Shown: in pieces, positions 1 through 6,750 of the stretch
Layout of the letters: each line of letters opens with the position of its first letter
Position numbering within the stretch: position 1 is the first letter of the stretch
Source of the DNA: Oligoflexia bacterium
GTDB lineage: Bacteria > Bdellovibrionota > JAFGOL01
Length of the DNA: 11,710 nt
Assembly: GCA_016926495.1 (NCBI GenBank)
Contig: JAFGOL010000207.1
Span: 1-11,710 of the forward strand
Direction of reading: 5' to 3'
The notes under the pieces: generated by a model
What the model was told of the DNA's origin: nothing
Databases searched by the model: none
The model's input: the letters and a program-made list of their open reading frames with translations, nothing else
Position numbers and translations under genes: made by a program

Positions 1-138
1 AAGGCTGCTTTGTTTTTTAAATTTTATGCAGAGATTTCTCAACAGATAATTAAAAATATTGATCTTATTGATTTAAATATAAAATCCAAGTTTAATGACT
101 TTGTATTAAAGGATGCAGTAGTTATCTATGCAAAATGA
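1..138 (+). CDS. MNT-type nucleotidyltransferase antitoxin, C-terminal end (partial)
   Basis: Frame 1 is open from the left edge to a TGA at 136-138 and encodes the last 45 residues of a protein whose start lies outside the window. The tail contains I-D-L-I-D-L (residues 20-25 of the fragment), then a short helix and an ending V-V-I-Y-A-K. This resembles the end of small MNT-fold nucleotidyltransferases, where a hydrophobic strand carries the last metal-binding Asp before an 'il.eg..iY' ending. In the known family (MntA) the enzyme transfers AMP to a Tyr of the partner HEPN toxin and silences it. The reading frame overlaps the HEPN gene by 11 bp, the usual arrangement for such pairs. The catalytic GSx10DxD region is not in view, so the family call rests on the tail and the neighbour. 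The DNA is AT-rich, like the next gene. Confidence 0.7.
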   Translation, partial: KAALFFKFYAEISQQIIKNIDLIDLNIKSKFNDFVLKDAVVIYAK

Positions 139-562
139 TTATAAAGCACAAATTGATATTGAATTTTCTGAAATGGATACTGTCTTAAAACTTTTGCCTC
201 AGAAAGAAAAGATTTGTAAGTTAAACCAACTTGAACTTTGTGGTACGGCAAATTTGTTGACGAGCATTTATAATGGACTTGAGAATATTTTAAAGAGAGT
301 TTTCTATATAAAAAATATTGGTATTCCTAAAGGTGATAATTGGCATAAGCAGTTATTGAATATTGCTTATGAAAATAAAATTATAGATAAAGAACTGTAT
401 GATTTGCTTTATCAATATCTGATGTTTAGGCATTTTATTGTACATGCTTATGGATTTTATATTTACGCTGATAAAATAGAGGTTGTTCTTGGTAATATTA
501 CAGATTTGGTTTTTAATTTTAAAATACAGGTTGAAGCCCAGATAAAACGTGAAGGTTTCTGA
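128..562 (+). CDS. HEPN-domain RNase toxin, HepT-like
   Basis: This 144-residue, mostly helical protein carries the HEPN active-site signature R101-x4-H106, extended to R-x4-H-x-Y by Tyr108 (local sequence FRHFIVHAYGF). In characterised HepT proteins the Arg and His form the RNase site of the dimer, and the Tyr is the residue AMPylated by the MNT partner. A helix with YNGLENILKRV (residues 48-58) and the N-W-H-K-Q-L-L stretch (71-77) match the HepT-like variant of the fold better than classical DUF86. The ATG at 128 overlaps the end of the upstream MNT gene. AAAGGA at 108-113 is a possible but distant ribosome site, so translational coupling is likely. There is no signal peptide or membrane segment, so it should act in the cytosol. 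GC is about 30 percent by eye, well below the rest of the window, which suggests horizontal transfer. Confidence 0.82.
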   Translation: MQNDYKAQIDIEFSEMDTVLKLLPQKEKICKLNQLELCGTANLLTSIYNGLENILKRVFYIKNIGIPKGDNWHKQLLNIAYENKIIDKELYDLLYQYLMFRHFIVHAYGFYIYADKIEVVLGNITDLVFNFKIQVEAQIKREGF

Positions 563-620
563 TTTGTTATTGAAAATAGCAGGAAGTTCGTAAGCGAATA
601 GAGAAAACGGGAATTAAAGG

Positions 621-1124
621 CTAAATATAGAAATTCAGTCCGGCGCCGATGTAAATGACCGCACCCGGGTTTCCGTTAAGCCTTATCATGAAATCGAACT
701 TTAGGTTTTCATTGATATTCGCGAAAAAGCCGCCGCCTATGTTAAAACCCACGCTGAACCTGTTGTAAGGCTGGTAATTATTCTCCTCGGCGTCAGCCCC
801 CCTTGAGAAATAAAAATGCGGTCCAAGGCAGAAATAGGGTGAAAAATCGCCGTCAGGGGCCGGTGTTCTGAAATCTATAAGTATGCCGGCCATTGTGGCT
901 CCGCTGCCCCTGCCGTATTCAAATTGCGTGAGTATGTAGGATTCCCCTATGGGAAACGCGGCATGCAGGCCGAAGCCCTTAAGTACCTGATCAATTTCCG
1001 GCATTCCGCTGGGCAGAAACACGCCGAAATTGGGGCCGAATTCAAACCTGTCTTCAGTTGCAGTCATGTATGTTGAAAAAACAAGCAGATAAGCAAAAAA
1101 AACAATTCTTCCAATACGATACAT
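621..1124 (-). CDS. small outer-membrane beta-barrel protein, function unknown
   Basis: The 167-residue product begins with a signal peptide: positive n-region (MYRIGR), hydrophobic core to about residue 17, and likely cleavage after T-A near residue 23. The mature part alternates polar and hydrophobic residues with many Gly and aromatics (FEFGPNFGVFLP near 27-38, FSVGFNIGGGFF near 122-133) and ends in a beta-strand, GAGLNFYI. This is the pattern of a small eight-strand-type outer-membrane barrel, but I cannot assign it to OmpW, OmpX or another named group. No clear Shine-Dalgarno precedes the ATG at 1124. A perfect TATAAT lies upstream on the same strand (1167-1162). It is the last gene of the leftward set and converges on the AT-rich HEPN gene with a 58-bp gap. 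The role is unknown and the localisation is inferred. Confidence 0.68.
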   Translation of the reverse strand: MYRIGRIVFFAYLLVFSTYMTATEDRFEFGPNFGVFLPSGMPEIDQVLKGFGLHAAFPIGESYILTQFEYGRGSGATMAGILIDFRTPAPDGDFSPYFCLGPHFYFSRGADAEENNYQPYNRFSVGFNIGGGFFANINENLKFDFMIRLNGNPGAVIYIGAGLNFYI

Positions 1125-1161
1125 ATTAGTTAAATTCTATAAAAGGCAATAGGAATATGCA

Positions 1162-1167
1162 ATTATA
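1162..1167 (-). promoter_or_regulatory. possible -10 element for the small barrel gene
   Basis: On the minus strand this hexamer reads TATAAT, a perfect sigma70 -10 box. It would place transcription start about 30 nt before the ATG at 1124. The hexamer 17 bp upstream reads GAATTT, a poor -35 match, and the 82-bp gap is AT-rich, so a chance match is possible. Confidence 0.33.
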
Positions 1168-1206
1168 ATAAACAAACAGCATAGAAATTCTGACGCCTGC
1201 CCGGGA

Positions 1207-2289
1207 TCAGTCAAATATGCTGTCCGCAAGGTCCTCAACCCCGAATTTTACGGGGTCGGTGCAGGGGAGGCCGGTCAAATCCTGCGTCATCTTTATAATA
1301 TCCCTTGCTTCATTGTCGCTCATGTCGTGGCAGTTAAGGGATATACCGGTAACCCTGCTTTTAAGTACAATTGACGCCAGTTCTTCATGGAGCCTGATCA
1401 TCGTTTTCATATCCGGAAAATCGAGGTTGCTGTAGCGTATCTTTTTCCTTGAAGGAAGATGGCAGAATATCATTTTATGGGGAGCTGAACCGTGAAGCAG
1501 TCCCATGGATACTGCTGAATAAATAGGCTGAAATATGGATCCCTGTCCCTCTATAAACACTATGTCACGATCACGCTTTTCCAGTATCAGCCTTTCAACG
1601 GCACCTGGCACAAAGTCCGATATCACCCTGTCAATGGCCATCCCGCTGCCCTTAAGCAGCATGCTTATCTGCCCTGTTGCTATATAGTCGCTGTTATAAC
1701 CCCGCCTTTTCGCTTCCCTGTCAAGTTCGATTGTTGTAAGCATCTTGCCGAGATTACAGTCCGAACCCACTGTAAGCACCCTGACTGCCCTGGTTTTGAG
1801 TACCTCGTAATTCATAAGCTCAAGGTCGTCTGGAACTGTCCTGAGGTTGTAGATTTTTCCTTTTGTATTTTTAAAGGAAGTGATCTGCGGAGTAGAGTTT
1901 TCCGCCGTACCGCCGAATTTATTTGCAATTTCCCCAACTGTTGAAAAATTTACATGCAGGGGATTAATGACATCAATATTATTTTTAAGTGCCAGTATTA
2001 TCTCGCTGATCCATTTATCCGGCACCCTGCCTTCGGGTAGTACCATGCAGAGTACCATTGTATCAACCTTGCCTGTAACATCACTGATTGACGCGTATAT
2101 GGGGATATCCTTGCCGGAGCCGAACATTGCGGAGGCGTTTTGAGCCCTGCTCCGGGAGTCAATAAGGCAGAATACCTTGTCAGGTTTGTACCTTAACATC
2201 GCAGACGCTGTTTTTGCCTGAAAGAAATTTTCCGCCCCCTCGGTAAAAAGGGCGACCTTTTGATACTGTTTTATTAAACACATGGGCAC
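1207..2289 (-). CDS. DUF1611 family P-loop protein, DgcN-like
   Basis: The 360-residue product has the two-part layout of DUF1611 proteins. The N-terminal Rossmann-like half includes QAKTASAMLRYKPDKVFCLID (about 24-44). The C-terminal half has a P-loop of form GSDCNLGKM (175-183), a Walker-B-like strand FIEGQGS (245-251) and a closing GLPCTDPVKFG (340-350). Characterised relatives (DgcN) are reported as N-acetyltransferases acting in D-glutamate catabolism with an enolase-superfamily partner, DgcA. That partner is absent from this window, so the substrate here is unknown. The protein has no signal or membrane segment and should be cytosolic. Two starts are possible: GTG at 2289, overlapping the upstream stop as TAGTG, or ATG at 2283 two codons later. 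The ATG gives the more usual N-terminus. No clear Shine-Dalgarno is present, so coupling to the upstream gene is likely. Confidence 0.85.
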   Translation of the reverse strand: MPMCLIKQYQKVALFTEGAENFFQAKTASAMLRYKPDKVFCLIDSRSRAQNASAMFGSGKDIPIYASISDVTGKVDTMVLCMVLPEGRVPDKWISEIILALKNNIDVINPLHVNFSTVGEIANKFGGTAENSTPQITSFKNTKGKIYNLRTVPDDLELMNYEVLKTRAVRVLTVGSDCNLGKMLTTIELDREAKRRGYNSDYIATGQISMLLKGSGMAIDRVISDFVPGAVERLILEKRDRDIVFIEGQGSIFQPIYSAVSMGLLHGSAPHKMIFCHLPSRKKIRYSNLDFPDMKTMIRLHEELASIVLKSRVTGISLNCHDMSDNEARDIIKMTQDLTGLPCTDPVKFGVEDLADSIFD

Positions 2290-2717
2290 TACTTATGCCA
2301 CAGATTCATGAAACGGTCATTCCTGAAATTGTATAATTTTAATAATTCCTCATCCAGCTTGGGCAATTCCCGTAAATCCAGGTTGTGTTTGAATTCATAC
2401 CGGAAATCAGCGGACCTGTTTTTAAGCAAATCCCGCCCGAAAAGGAATGATTTGCTGCTTCTGTACAGGCTTGCAGGTATCCTTGTCGGTCCCCATACCG
2501 AATTATAGTAGTTTGTTCTCCGGTTTGGTACCATGATATTTTTGTTTATACTTGCGGGCATCCTTGTAAGAGGCTGGCTTGATACCGTATGCATTGCGGC
2601 ACCGTAATATATTGAACGGCTTTTGGAGTTTATTATGGTCCCCGCGTCAGGTGTTTCGTCCATGGAATATAAAAGCGGGCTGACAGAAAAAACCAATATA
2701 ACAAGAGATGTTTTCAT
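2289..2717 (-). CDS. small secreted protein of unknown function
   Basis: I do not recognise this 142-residue protein. It opens with a signal peptide (MKTSLVILVFSVSPLLYS, cleavage probably near residues 18-19). No Cys lies at the cleavage site, so it is not an obvious lipoprotein. The mature part is basic, lacks further hydrophobic segments, and contains a short internal repeat: TRMPASI at 51-57 and TRIPASL at 78-84. The end (about 112-142) is charged and Leu-rich (LDLRELPKLDEELLKLYNF) and probably helical. The ATG at 2717 lies 10 nt after an 11-G tract that may serve as, or disturb, the ribosome site. The TAG stop overlaps the GTG of the DUF1611 gene, so the two are co-transcribed. Signal peptide, operon position and codon use like the neighbours support a real gene, but no function can be given. 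Confidence 0.65.
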   Translation of the reverse strand: MKTSLVILVFSVSPLLYSMDETPDAGTIINSKSRSIYYGAAMHTVSSQPLTRMPASINKNIMVPNRRTNYYNSVWGPTRIPASLYRSSKSFLFGRDLLKNRSADFRYEFKHNLDLRELPKLDEELLKLYNFRNDRFMNLWHK

Positions 2718-2727
2718 AGGTATTGAT

Positions 2728-2738
2728 CCCCCCCCCCC
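2728..2738. repeat. 11-base C/G homopolymer
   Basis: Eleven consecutive C on the + strand read as G11 on the minus strand, ending 10 nt before the ATG (2717) of the small secreted protein gene. The tract lies where the minus-strand leader and ribosome site would be. G-runs of this length are prone to slippage in other bacteria. Confidence 0.9.
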
Positions 2739-2796
2739 TGATTCCTGATACTCAACTTATCGGAAACCCGGTGAATTTCTTTAGTAAATATCTGAA

Positions 2797-2826
2797 ATGC
2801 AGGTGTTGACCGTATATTGCCTGCAT
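2797..2826. repeat. inverted repeat over the ftsH promoter, possible operator
   Basis: ATGCAGG (2797-2803) is mirrored by CCTGCAT (2820-2826), giving perfect 7-bp arms with a 16-bp spacer. The spacer contains the TTGACC box proposed as the ftsH -35. The geometry (centres about three helical turns apart at most) would suit a dimeric regulator or looped site, but no known operator is recognised. It could be chance. Confidence 0.4.
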
Positions 2827-2834
2827 GCTAGTTT
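2806..2834 (+). promoter_or_regulatory. likely sigma70 promoter of the ftsH operon
   Basis: TTGACC (2806-2811, five of six to the -35 consensus) is followed after 17 bp by TAGTTT (2829-2834), which is preceded by TGC as in extended -10 promoters. The -10 itself matches only three of six positions. The predicted start near 2841 gives a leader of about 40 nt to the ftsH ATG. Confidence 0.45.
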
Positions 2835-2880
2835 AAACAGCAGTCGGGCAACGGACCCATTTAAGAAGGAGTACATCATT

Positions 2881-4797
2881 ATGAAACAGTCGCATAAAAC
2901 ACTTGCTTTATGGCTTGCGTTACTGCTGATGTTCATCAGTGTTTTTAATATTTTCAGGAGCGAGGGGAAAAAATCCGTTGATATAAATTTTTCGATATTT
3001 GTTAAGGATTTAGAGGCCGGAAAAATAGCCGAGGTAACTTTTAAAGGCGAAAACAAGATAAGCGGAAAGTATAAGCCCGAATACAACGAGGGCAGGTTTT
3101 TCAAGACCATAGGCGATACGGGGCCGGAAACTTTCAAGCTTTCAAGGGCTAACGGCATAATTCCTAATTATGAAGAAGAGGAAAAGGCATCCCTGTGGCA
3201 GCAGATTTTGATCAACTGGGGGCCCATGATACTGCTGTTTGTGCTGTTTTTTGTCTTTATGCGTCAATTACAGGCAGGCGGCGGCAAGGCAATGAGTTTT
3301 GGCAGAAGCAGGGCAAAGCTTTTGAATGAAAGCAAGAAAAAGATAACATTTAAGGATGTTGCCGGGGTTGACGAGGCAAAGGAAGAACTCAGCGAGATAG
3401 TGGATTTTCTTAAATCCCCAAAAAAATATACCAAGCTTGGCGGACGTATTCCAAAGGGCGTATTGCTGATGGGGGCTCCGGGGACCGGAAAAACGCTGCT
3501 CGCAAGGGCAATAGCCGGAGAGGCCGGGGTGCCGTTTTTCAGCATAAGCGGTTCGGATTTTGTTGAAATGTTTGTCGGCGTGGGCGCAAGCAGGGTCAGG
3601 GATCTTTTTGAGCAGGGCAAGAAAAACGCTCCCTGTATTATATTTATTGATGAAATTGACGCTGTGGGCAGGCACAGGGGCGCGGGCCTCGGCGGAGGAC
3701 ATGACGAAAGGGAACAAACCCTTAACCAGCTCCTGGTGGAAATGGACGGTTTTGAATCCAACGAAGGCGTTATATTGATAGCGGCTACCAACAGGCCTGA
3801 CGTGCTTGATCCGGCGCTCCTGAGACCCGGAAGATTTGACAGAAGGGTTGTTGTAAACAGGCCTGACGTTAAGGGACGGGCCCAGATACTCAAGGTGCAC
3901 TCGGCACCGTTGCCCCTTGATACAGATGTGGACATGGACATTATCGCCAAAAGTACGCCCGGGTTTACAGGCGCGGACCTTGAAAGCCTTATGAACGAGG
4001 CTGCCCTGATTGCCGCAAGATCAAATAAAAGGATTGTAATGATGGAGGACGTGGAAAAGGCAAAGGACAAGATCATAATGGGTATAGCCAGAAGAAGCAT
4101 GGTCTTAACTGATGAAGATAAAAGAACTACGGCTATTCATGAGGCCGGACACGCCCTTATCGCTAAGCTGTTGCCTGGTGCCGACCCTGTGCATAAGGTG
4201 ACTATTATACCGCACGGATTTGCAATGGGTGTGACCCAGACACTTCCGGAGGGGGATAAATATATATTGTCAAAAGAAAAGGCGTTGGCTGATATTATGG
4301 GATTGATGGGCGGCCGCGCCGCAGAAGAGGTTTGCAGTAACCAGCAGACAACCGGGGCCGCCAACGATCTTGAACGGGCGTCCGAAATTGCCAGGAAAAT
4401 GGTTTGCAGTTGGGGCATGAGTCCCAAACTGGGGCCTCTTAAGTACGGGAAGGAACACGAGCAGATATTTCTGGGCAAGGAGTTTTCCACAACGAATAAC
4501 TTCAGCGAAGAGACTGCAAAGCTTATTGATTCCGAAGTCAGGGAAATAGTCCTTACGTCGTATAATAACGCAAAAAAATTAATTGCCGATAATAAGGATA
4601 AACTGGAAAAAATTACCGAAGCTCTTCTTGAAAGAGAGGTGCTTCTCAGCAGCGAGATTGAACTTATTATGCAGGGAAAGGAATTGCCTCCTGTGAAAAA
4701 GATTGAAAATAAAGAGTATGAAGACCATCCGGCCCGGGAGGAAGAGGAACAGGAAAATGTCCGGAATTTATCCGATCAGATTATCGAAGCAAAGTGA
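2881..4797 (+). CDS. ftsH: ATP-dependent zinc metalloprotease FtsH
   Basis: The 638-residue product has the full FtsH layout. TM1 is about 8-25, a short periplasmic part follows, and TM2 is about 109-127. The AAA+ domain has Walker A GAPGTGKT (198-205), pore loop FVG, Walker B IIFIDEID (253-260), and the second region of homology with arginine fingers R315 and R318. The M41 protease domain has zinc site HEAGH (420-424) and a third ligand Asp496 in AANDLERAS. It degrades misfolded membrane proteins and short-lived regulators at the inner membrane as a hexamer. The frame is open back to 2797, but I start at ATG 2881 because AAGGAG stands about 10 nt before it and the N-terminus then fits the family. 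The end is a charged tail rich in Glu. The last 41 bp overlap folP. It is the first gene of the operon. Confidence 0.97.
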   Translation: MKQSHKTLALWLALLLMFISVFNIFRSEGKKSVDINFSIFVKDLEAGKIAEVTFKGENKISGKYKPEYNEGRFFKTIGDTGPETFKLSRANGIIPNYEEEEKASLWQQILINWGPMILLFVLFFVFMRQLQAGGGKAMSFGRSRAKLLNESKKKITFKDVAGVDEAKEELSEIVDFLKSPKKYTKLGGRIPKGVLLMGAPGTGKTLLARAIAGEAGVPFFSISGSDFVEMFVGVGASRVRDLFEQGKKNAPCIIFIDEIDAVGRHRGAGLGGGHDEREQTLNQLLVEMDGFESNEGVILIAATNRPDVLDPALLRPGRFDRRVVVNRPDVKGRAQILKVHSAPLPLDTDVDMDIIAKSTPGFTGADLESLMNEAALIAARSNKRIVMMEDVEKAKDKIIMGIARRSMVLTDEDKRTTAIHEAGHALIAKLLPGADPVHKVTIIPHGFAMGVTQTLPEGDKYILSKEKALADIMGLMGGRAAEEVCSNQQTTGAANDLERASEIARKMVCSWGMSPKLGPLKYGKEHEQIFLGKEFSTTNNFSEETAKLIDSEVREIVLTSYNNAKKLIADNKDKLEKITEALLEREVLLSSEIELIMQGKELPPVKKIENKEYEDHPAREEEEQENVRNLSDQIIEAK

Positions 4798-5956
4798 TGC
4801 TGTAAGAATATTAAAAAGAATCGGTGTTGAAGATGCTGCGACAGGTATACTGCTTCCCAAGGCTTTTGGCGAAAATATTTTATTAAAGAACATCAAATCT
4901 TCGTGGGCCAATATTATCAAGCAGGAAATGATTGCCTGCGGCGGGGATGCCGCTGTAAACCGCAATTCGTATTCTTGCAGGGTTGACTCGACCGATGTGT
5001 TGCTGATGGGGTCCATGAGTGCACTCGAACGTTTTTCGGTTAAGCTTAAAAGGCAGCCGTACTGTTTCGGCGATTTGGCGCTTAAAATTGAAAGCCTGCT
5101 CGCAAACCGTGGCGCGAGGATCTATATCGGAGACATGTTGCTTGAACTGCCCCGTGACTTTGTCGTTATGGGAATTCTGAATGTTACGGATAACTCTTTT
5201 TCGGACGGCGGTAAATATCTGGATTATGATTCCGCGATGAAAAAGGCAGGGGAACTTGTGCGTGACGGAAGCACCGTTATAGATGTGGGCGGTGAATCAA
5301 CAAGGCCCGGGAGTCGCGGTATAAGCGCTGCCGAAGAGACGGACAGGGTGATACCCGTTATAGAGGGGATTAAAAAGAATTTTGAAGTTCCGGTTTCCGT
5401 TGATTCGTGCAAGCCGGAAGTTCTTATGGAAGCAATAAAGGCCGGCGCGCGGATGGCAAATGACATAAGCAACGGTTCTGCTATAGCGCAAGTTGCAGAT
5501 ATTATGGTAGAATATAAGACAACAGCACTGGCCATGATGAACAGAAACCCTGACGGGGTTTCGGGCGTTACGCCGGATTCTGATATTGAAGACGAGCCTG
5601 TCGCTGTTTTTTTGGATTTTATTACAGGTACGGGTAAAATGCTGGAAGATTCGGGAATTGCTCGTGAAAGAATAATCTACGACCCCGGAATAGGGTTCGG
5701 GTTTTCCGTTAACGACACCGGAAGGTTATTGAAAAATATTTACTCCGTGACTGCGCAGGGAATTCCGGTTTGCGTGGGACTCAGCAGGAAGTCGTACCTG
5801 GGAAAAATTACGGGATTGAGCGTGGAGAGGCGTGACCCTCTGACAAACGCGGCATCATTGTTTTTGATGGAGCAGGGCGCAAGGATATTCAGAACGCATG
5901 ACCCGGAAGGATTAAATAATGTAATCAGCCTTTATAAGGCTGTGAACGGGGTTTAA
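4757..5956 (+). CDS. folP: dihydropteroate synthase FolP with N-terminal extension
   Basis: This enzyme joins p-aminobenzoate to dihydropterin pyrophosphate in folate synthesis. The TIM-barrel part (about 125-399) keeps the family motifs: GILNVTDNSFSDGG (139-152, with D-N where most have P-D), DVGGESTRPG (176-185), SVDSCKP (214-220), ANDIS (234-238), DPGIGFG (309-315), GLSRKSYLG (341-349) and RTHD (379-382). Expected pterin/phosphate ligands Asn142, Asp216, Asn235, Asp309, Lys345, Arg379 and His381 are present. Residues 1 to about 120 form an extra domain (ATGILLPKAF, KQEMIACGGDAAVNR, DVLLMGSMSALERF) seen ahead of the barrel in some clostridial-type DHPS proteins. Total length is 399 against about 280 for E. 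coli. I start at ATG 4757, with GAGGAA 7 nt upstream. It lies inside the end of ftsH in another frame, so the two are translationally coupled. Confidence 0.95.
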   Translation: MSGIYPIRLSKQSDAVRILKRIGVEDAATGILLPKAFGENILLKNIKSSWANIIKQEMIACGGDAAVNRNSYSCRVDSTDVLLMGSMSALERFSVKLKRQPYCFGDLALKIESLLANRGARIYIGDMLLELPRDFVVMGILNVTDNSFSDGGKYLDYDSAMKKAGELVRDGSTVIDVGGESTRPGSRGISAAEETDRVIPVIEGIKKNFEVPVSVDSCKPEVLMEAIKAGARMANDISNGSAIAQVADIMVEYKTTALAMMNRNPDGVSGVTPDSDIEDEPVAVFLDFITGTGKMLEDSGIARERIIYDPGIGFGFSVNDTGRLLKNIYSVTAQGIPVCVGLSRKSYLGKITGLSVERRDPLTNAASLFLMEQGARIFRTHDPEGLNNVISLYKAVNGV

Positions 5957-5958
5957 AG

Positions 5959-6750
5959 TTGGTTGATTTTTTTTTCAAGCATCTGATCGTTGATCTCAAG
6001 TGGGTGGATCTTCTCGATATATTCATCGTGTTTTTTATTGTGTACAGGATGCTTATATTGATCAAGGGTACCCGGGCCGTACAGATGCTTACCGGGCTCG
6101 CCATTATCGGCATTTTTTATTTTATATCCATGAGGCTGGGGTTGCTTACCGTCCATGAAATACTCAGCAGGTTTTTCAGTTACCTTTTCATTATCGTGAT
6201 CATTATTTTCCAGGATGACGTAAGAAGGGTGCTTACAAACGTGGGCAAGACGCCTTTTTTCAGGATGCTGTCGTCAGCCAAAGCTGACAGCGAAAAACTT
6301 GTTGAGGAACTGGTTAAGGCGTGTGTAGCCCTTTCAAGGAAAAGGATAGGCGCATTGATTGTACTTGAAAAAAGTATGGGACTGAAGAATTTTATAGAAG
6401 TGGGTATCCAGATCGATTCCAAGGTTAACGCCGAGCTGGTTGTGAGTATTTTTATACCCGCCTCACCCATACATGACGGGGCAATTATTATCAGCGAGGG
6501 AAAAATTATTGCAGCAGGCTGCTTTCTGCCGTTAACCCGAAATCCCAATGTTGAAAGAAGCCTTGGAACAAGGCACAGGGCGGCGATAGGATTGACGGAG
6601 GAAACCGACTCCGTGGTCGTTGTGGTTTCGGAAGAGCAGAGGGAGATATCCGTTGCGGTAGAGGGAGAGCTTACGCGCGGACTTGACGGTCCGGCGTTGA
6701 GAAGAGTTCTGAACGCCGTACTGGGTATAGAGGGAACGGAAAATGAATAG
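5959..6750 (+). CDS. cdaA: membrane diadenylate cyclase CdaA (DacA)
   Basis: This enzyme makes cyclic di-AMP from two ATP at the inner membrane. Three N-terminal membrane helices (about 16-34, 43-60, 69-86) include the typical YRMLILIKGTRAVQ stretch. They precede a DisA_N catalytic domain with DGA (173-175, in SPIHDGAIII) and RHR (205-207, in GTRHRAAIG), the two signature motifs for ATP and metal binding. Length 263 is normal for CdaA. The start must be TTG at 5959: a stop lies upstream in frame at 5935-5937, no ATG or GTG intervenes, and the product then begins just before the first membrane helix as in relatives. The gap to folP is 2 bp and the end overlaps cdaR by 8 bp, so expression depends on the ftsH-folP transcript. 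TTG and the weak ribosome site suggest low, coupled translation. Confidence 0.95.
   Translation: MVDFFFKHLIVDLKWVDLLDIFIVFFIVYRMLILIKGTRAVQMLTGLAIIGIFYFISMRLGLLTVHEILSRFFSYLFIIVIIIFQDDVRRVLTNVGKTPFFRMLSSAKADSEKLVEELVKACVALSRKRIGALIVLEKSMGLKNFIEVGIQIDSKVNAELVVSIFIPASPIHDGAIIISEGKIIAAGCFLPLTRNPNVERSLGTRHRAAIGLTEETDSVVVVVSEEQREISVAVEGELTRGLDGPALRRVLNAVLGIEGTENE

Noticed and set aside
588..599. TTCG-TAAG-CGAA palindrome after the HEPN gene as a terminator
   Set aside because: The stem is only 4 bp and no T-run follows on either strand.
2797..2880. Longer start for ftsH, adding 28 residues
   Set aside because: The added part covers the predicted promoter, has no ribosome site and does not fit FtsH N-termini. 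AAGGAG stands before the ATG at 2881.
2739..2880. A minus-strand promoter for the secreted protein/DUF1611 operon
   Set aside because: I tried several -35/-10 pairs (for example TTGAGT near the G-tract), but none had acceptable spacing and sequence, so I list none.
2797..3158. 125-residue minus-strand open frame over the ftsH start
   Set aside because: It is antisense to the ftsH promoter and N-terminus, has no ribosome site and no similarity I recognise.
3264..4100. 278-residue open frame on the minus strand inside ftsH
   Set aside because: It is a shadow of a strongly conserved gene: no ribosome site, low-complexity Ser/Leu/Ala sequence and no recognisable domain.
4703..4756. Longer start for folP, adding 18 residues
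   Set aside because: The extra residues are a very basic stretch read out of frame from the acidic ftsH tail. ATG 4757 has GAGGAA at good spacing.
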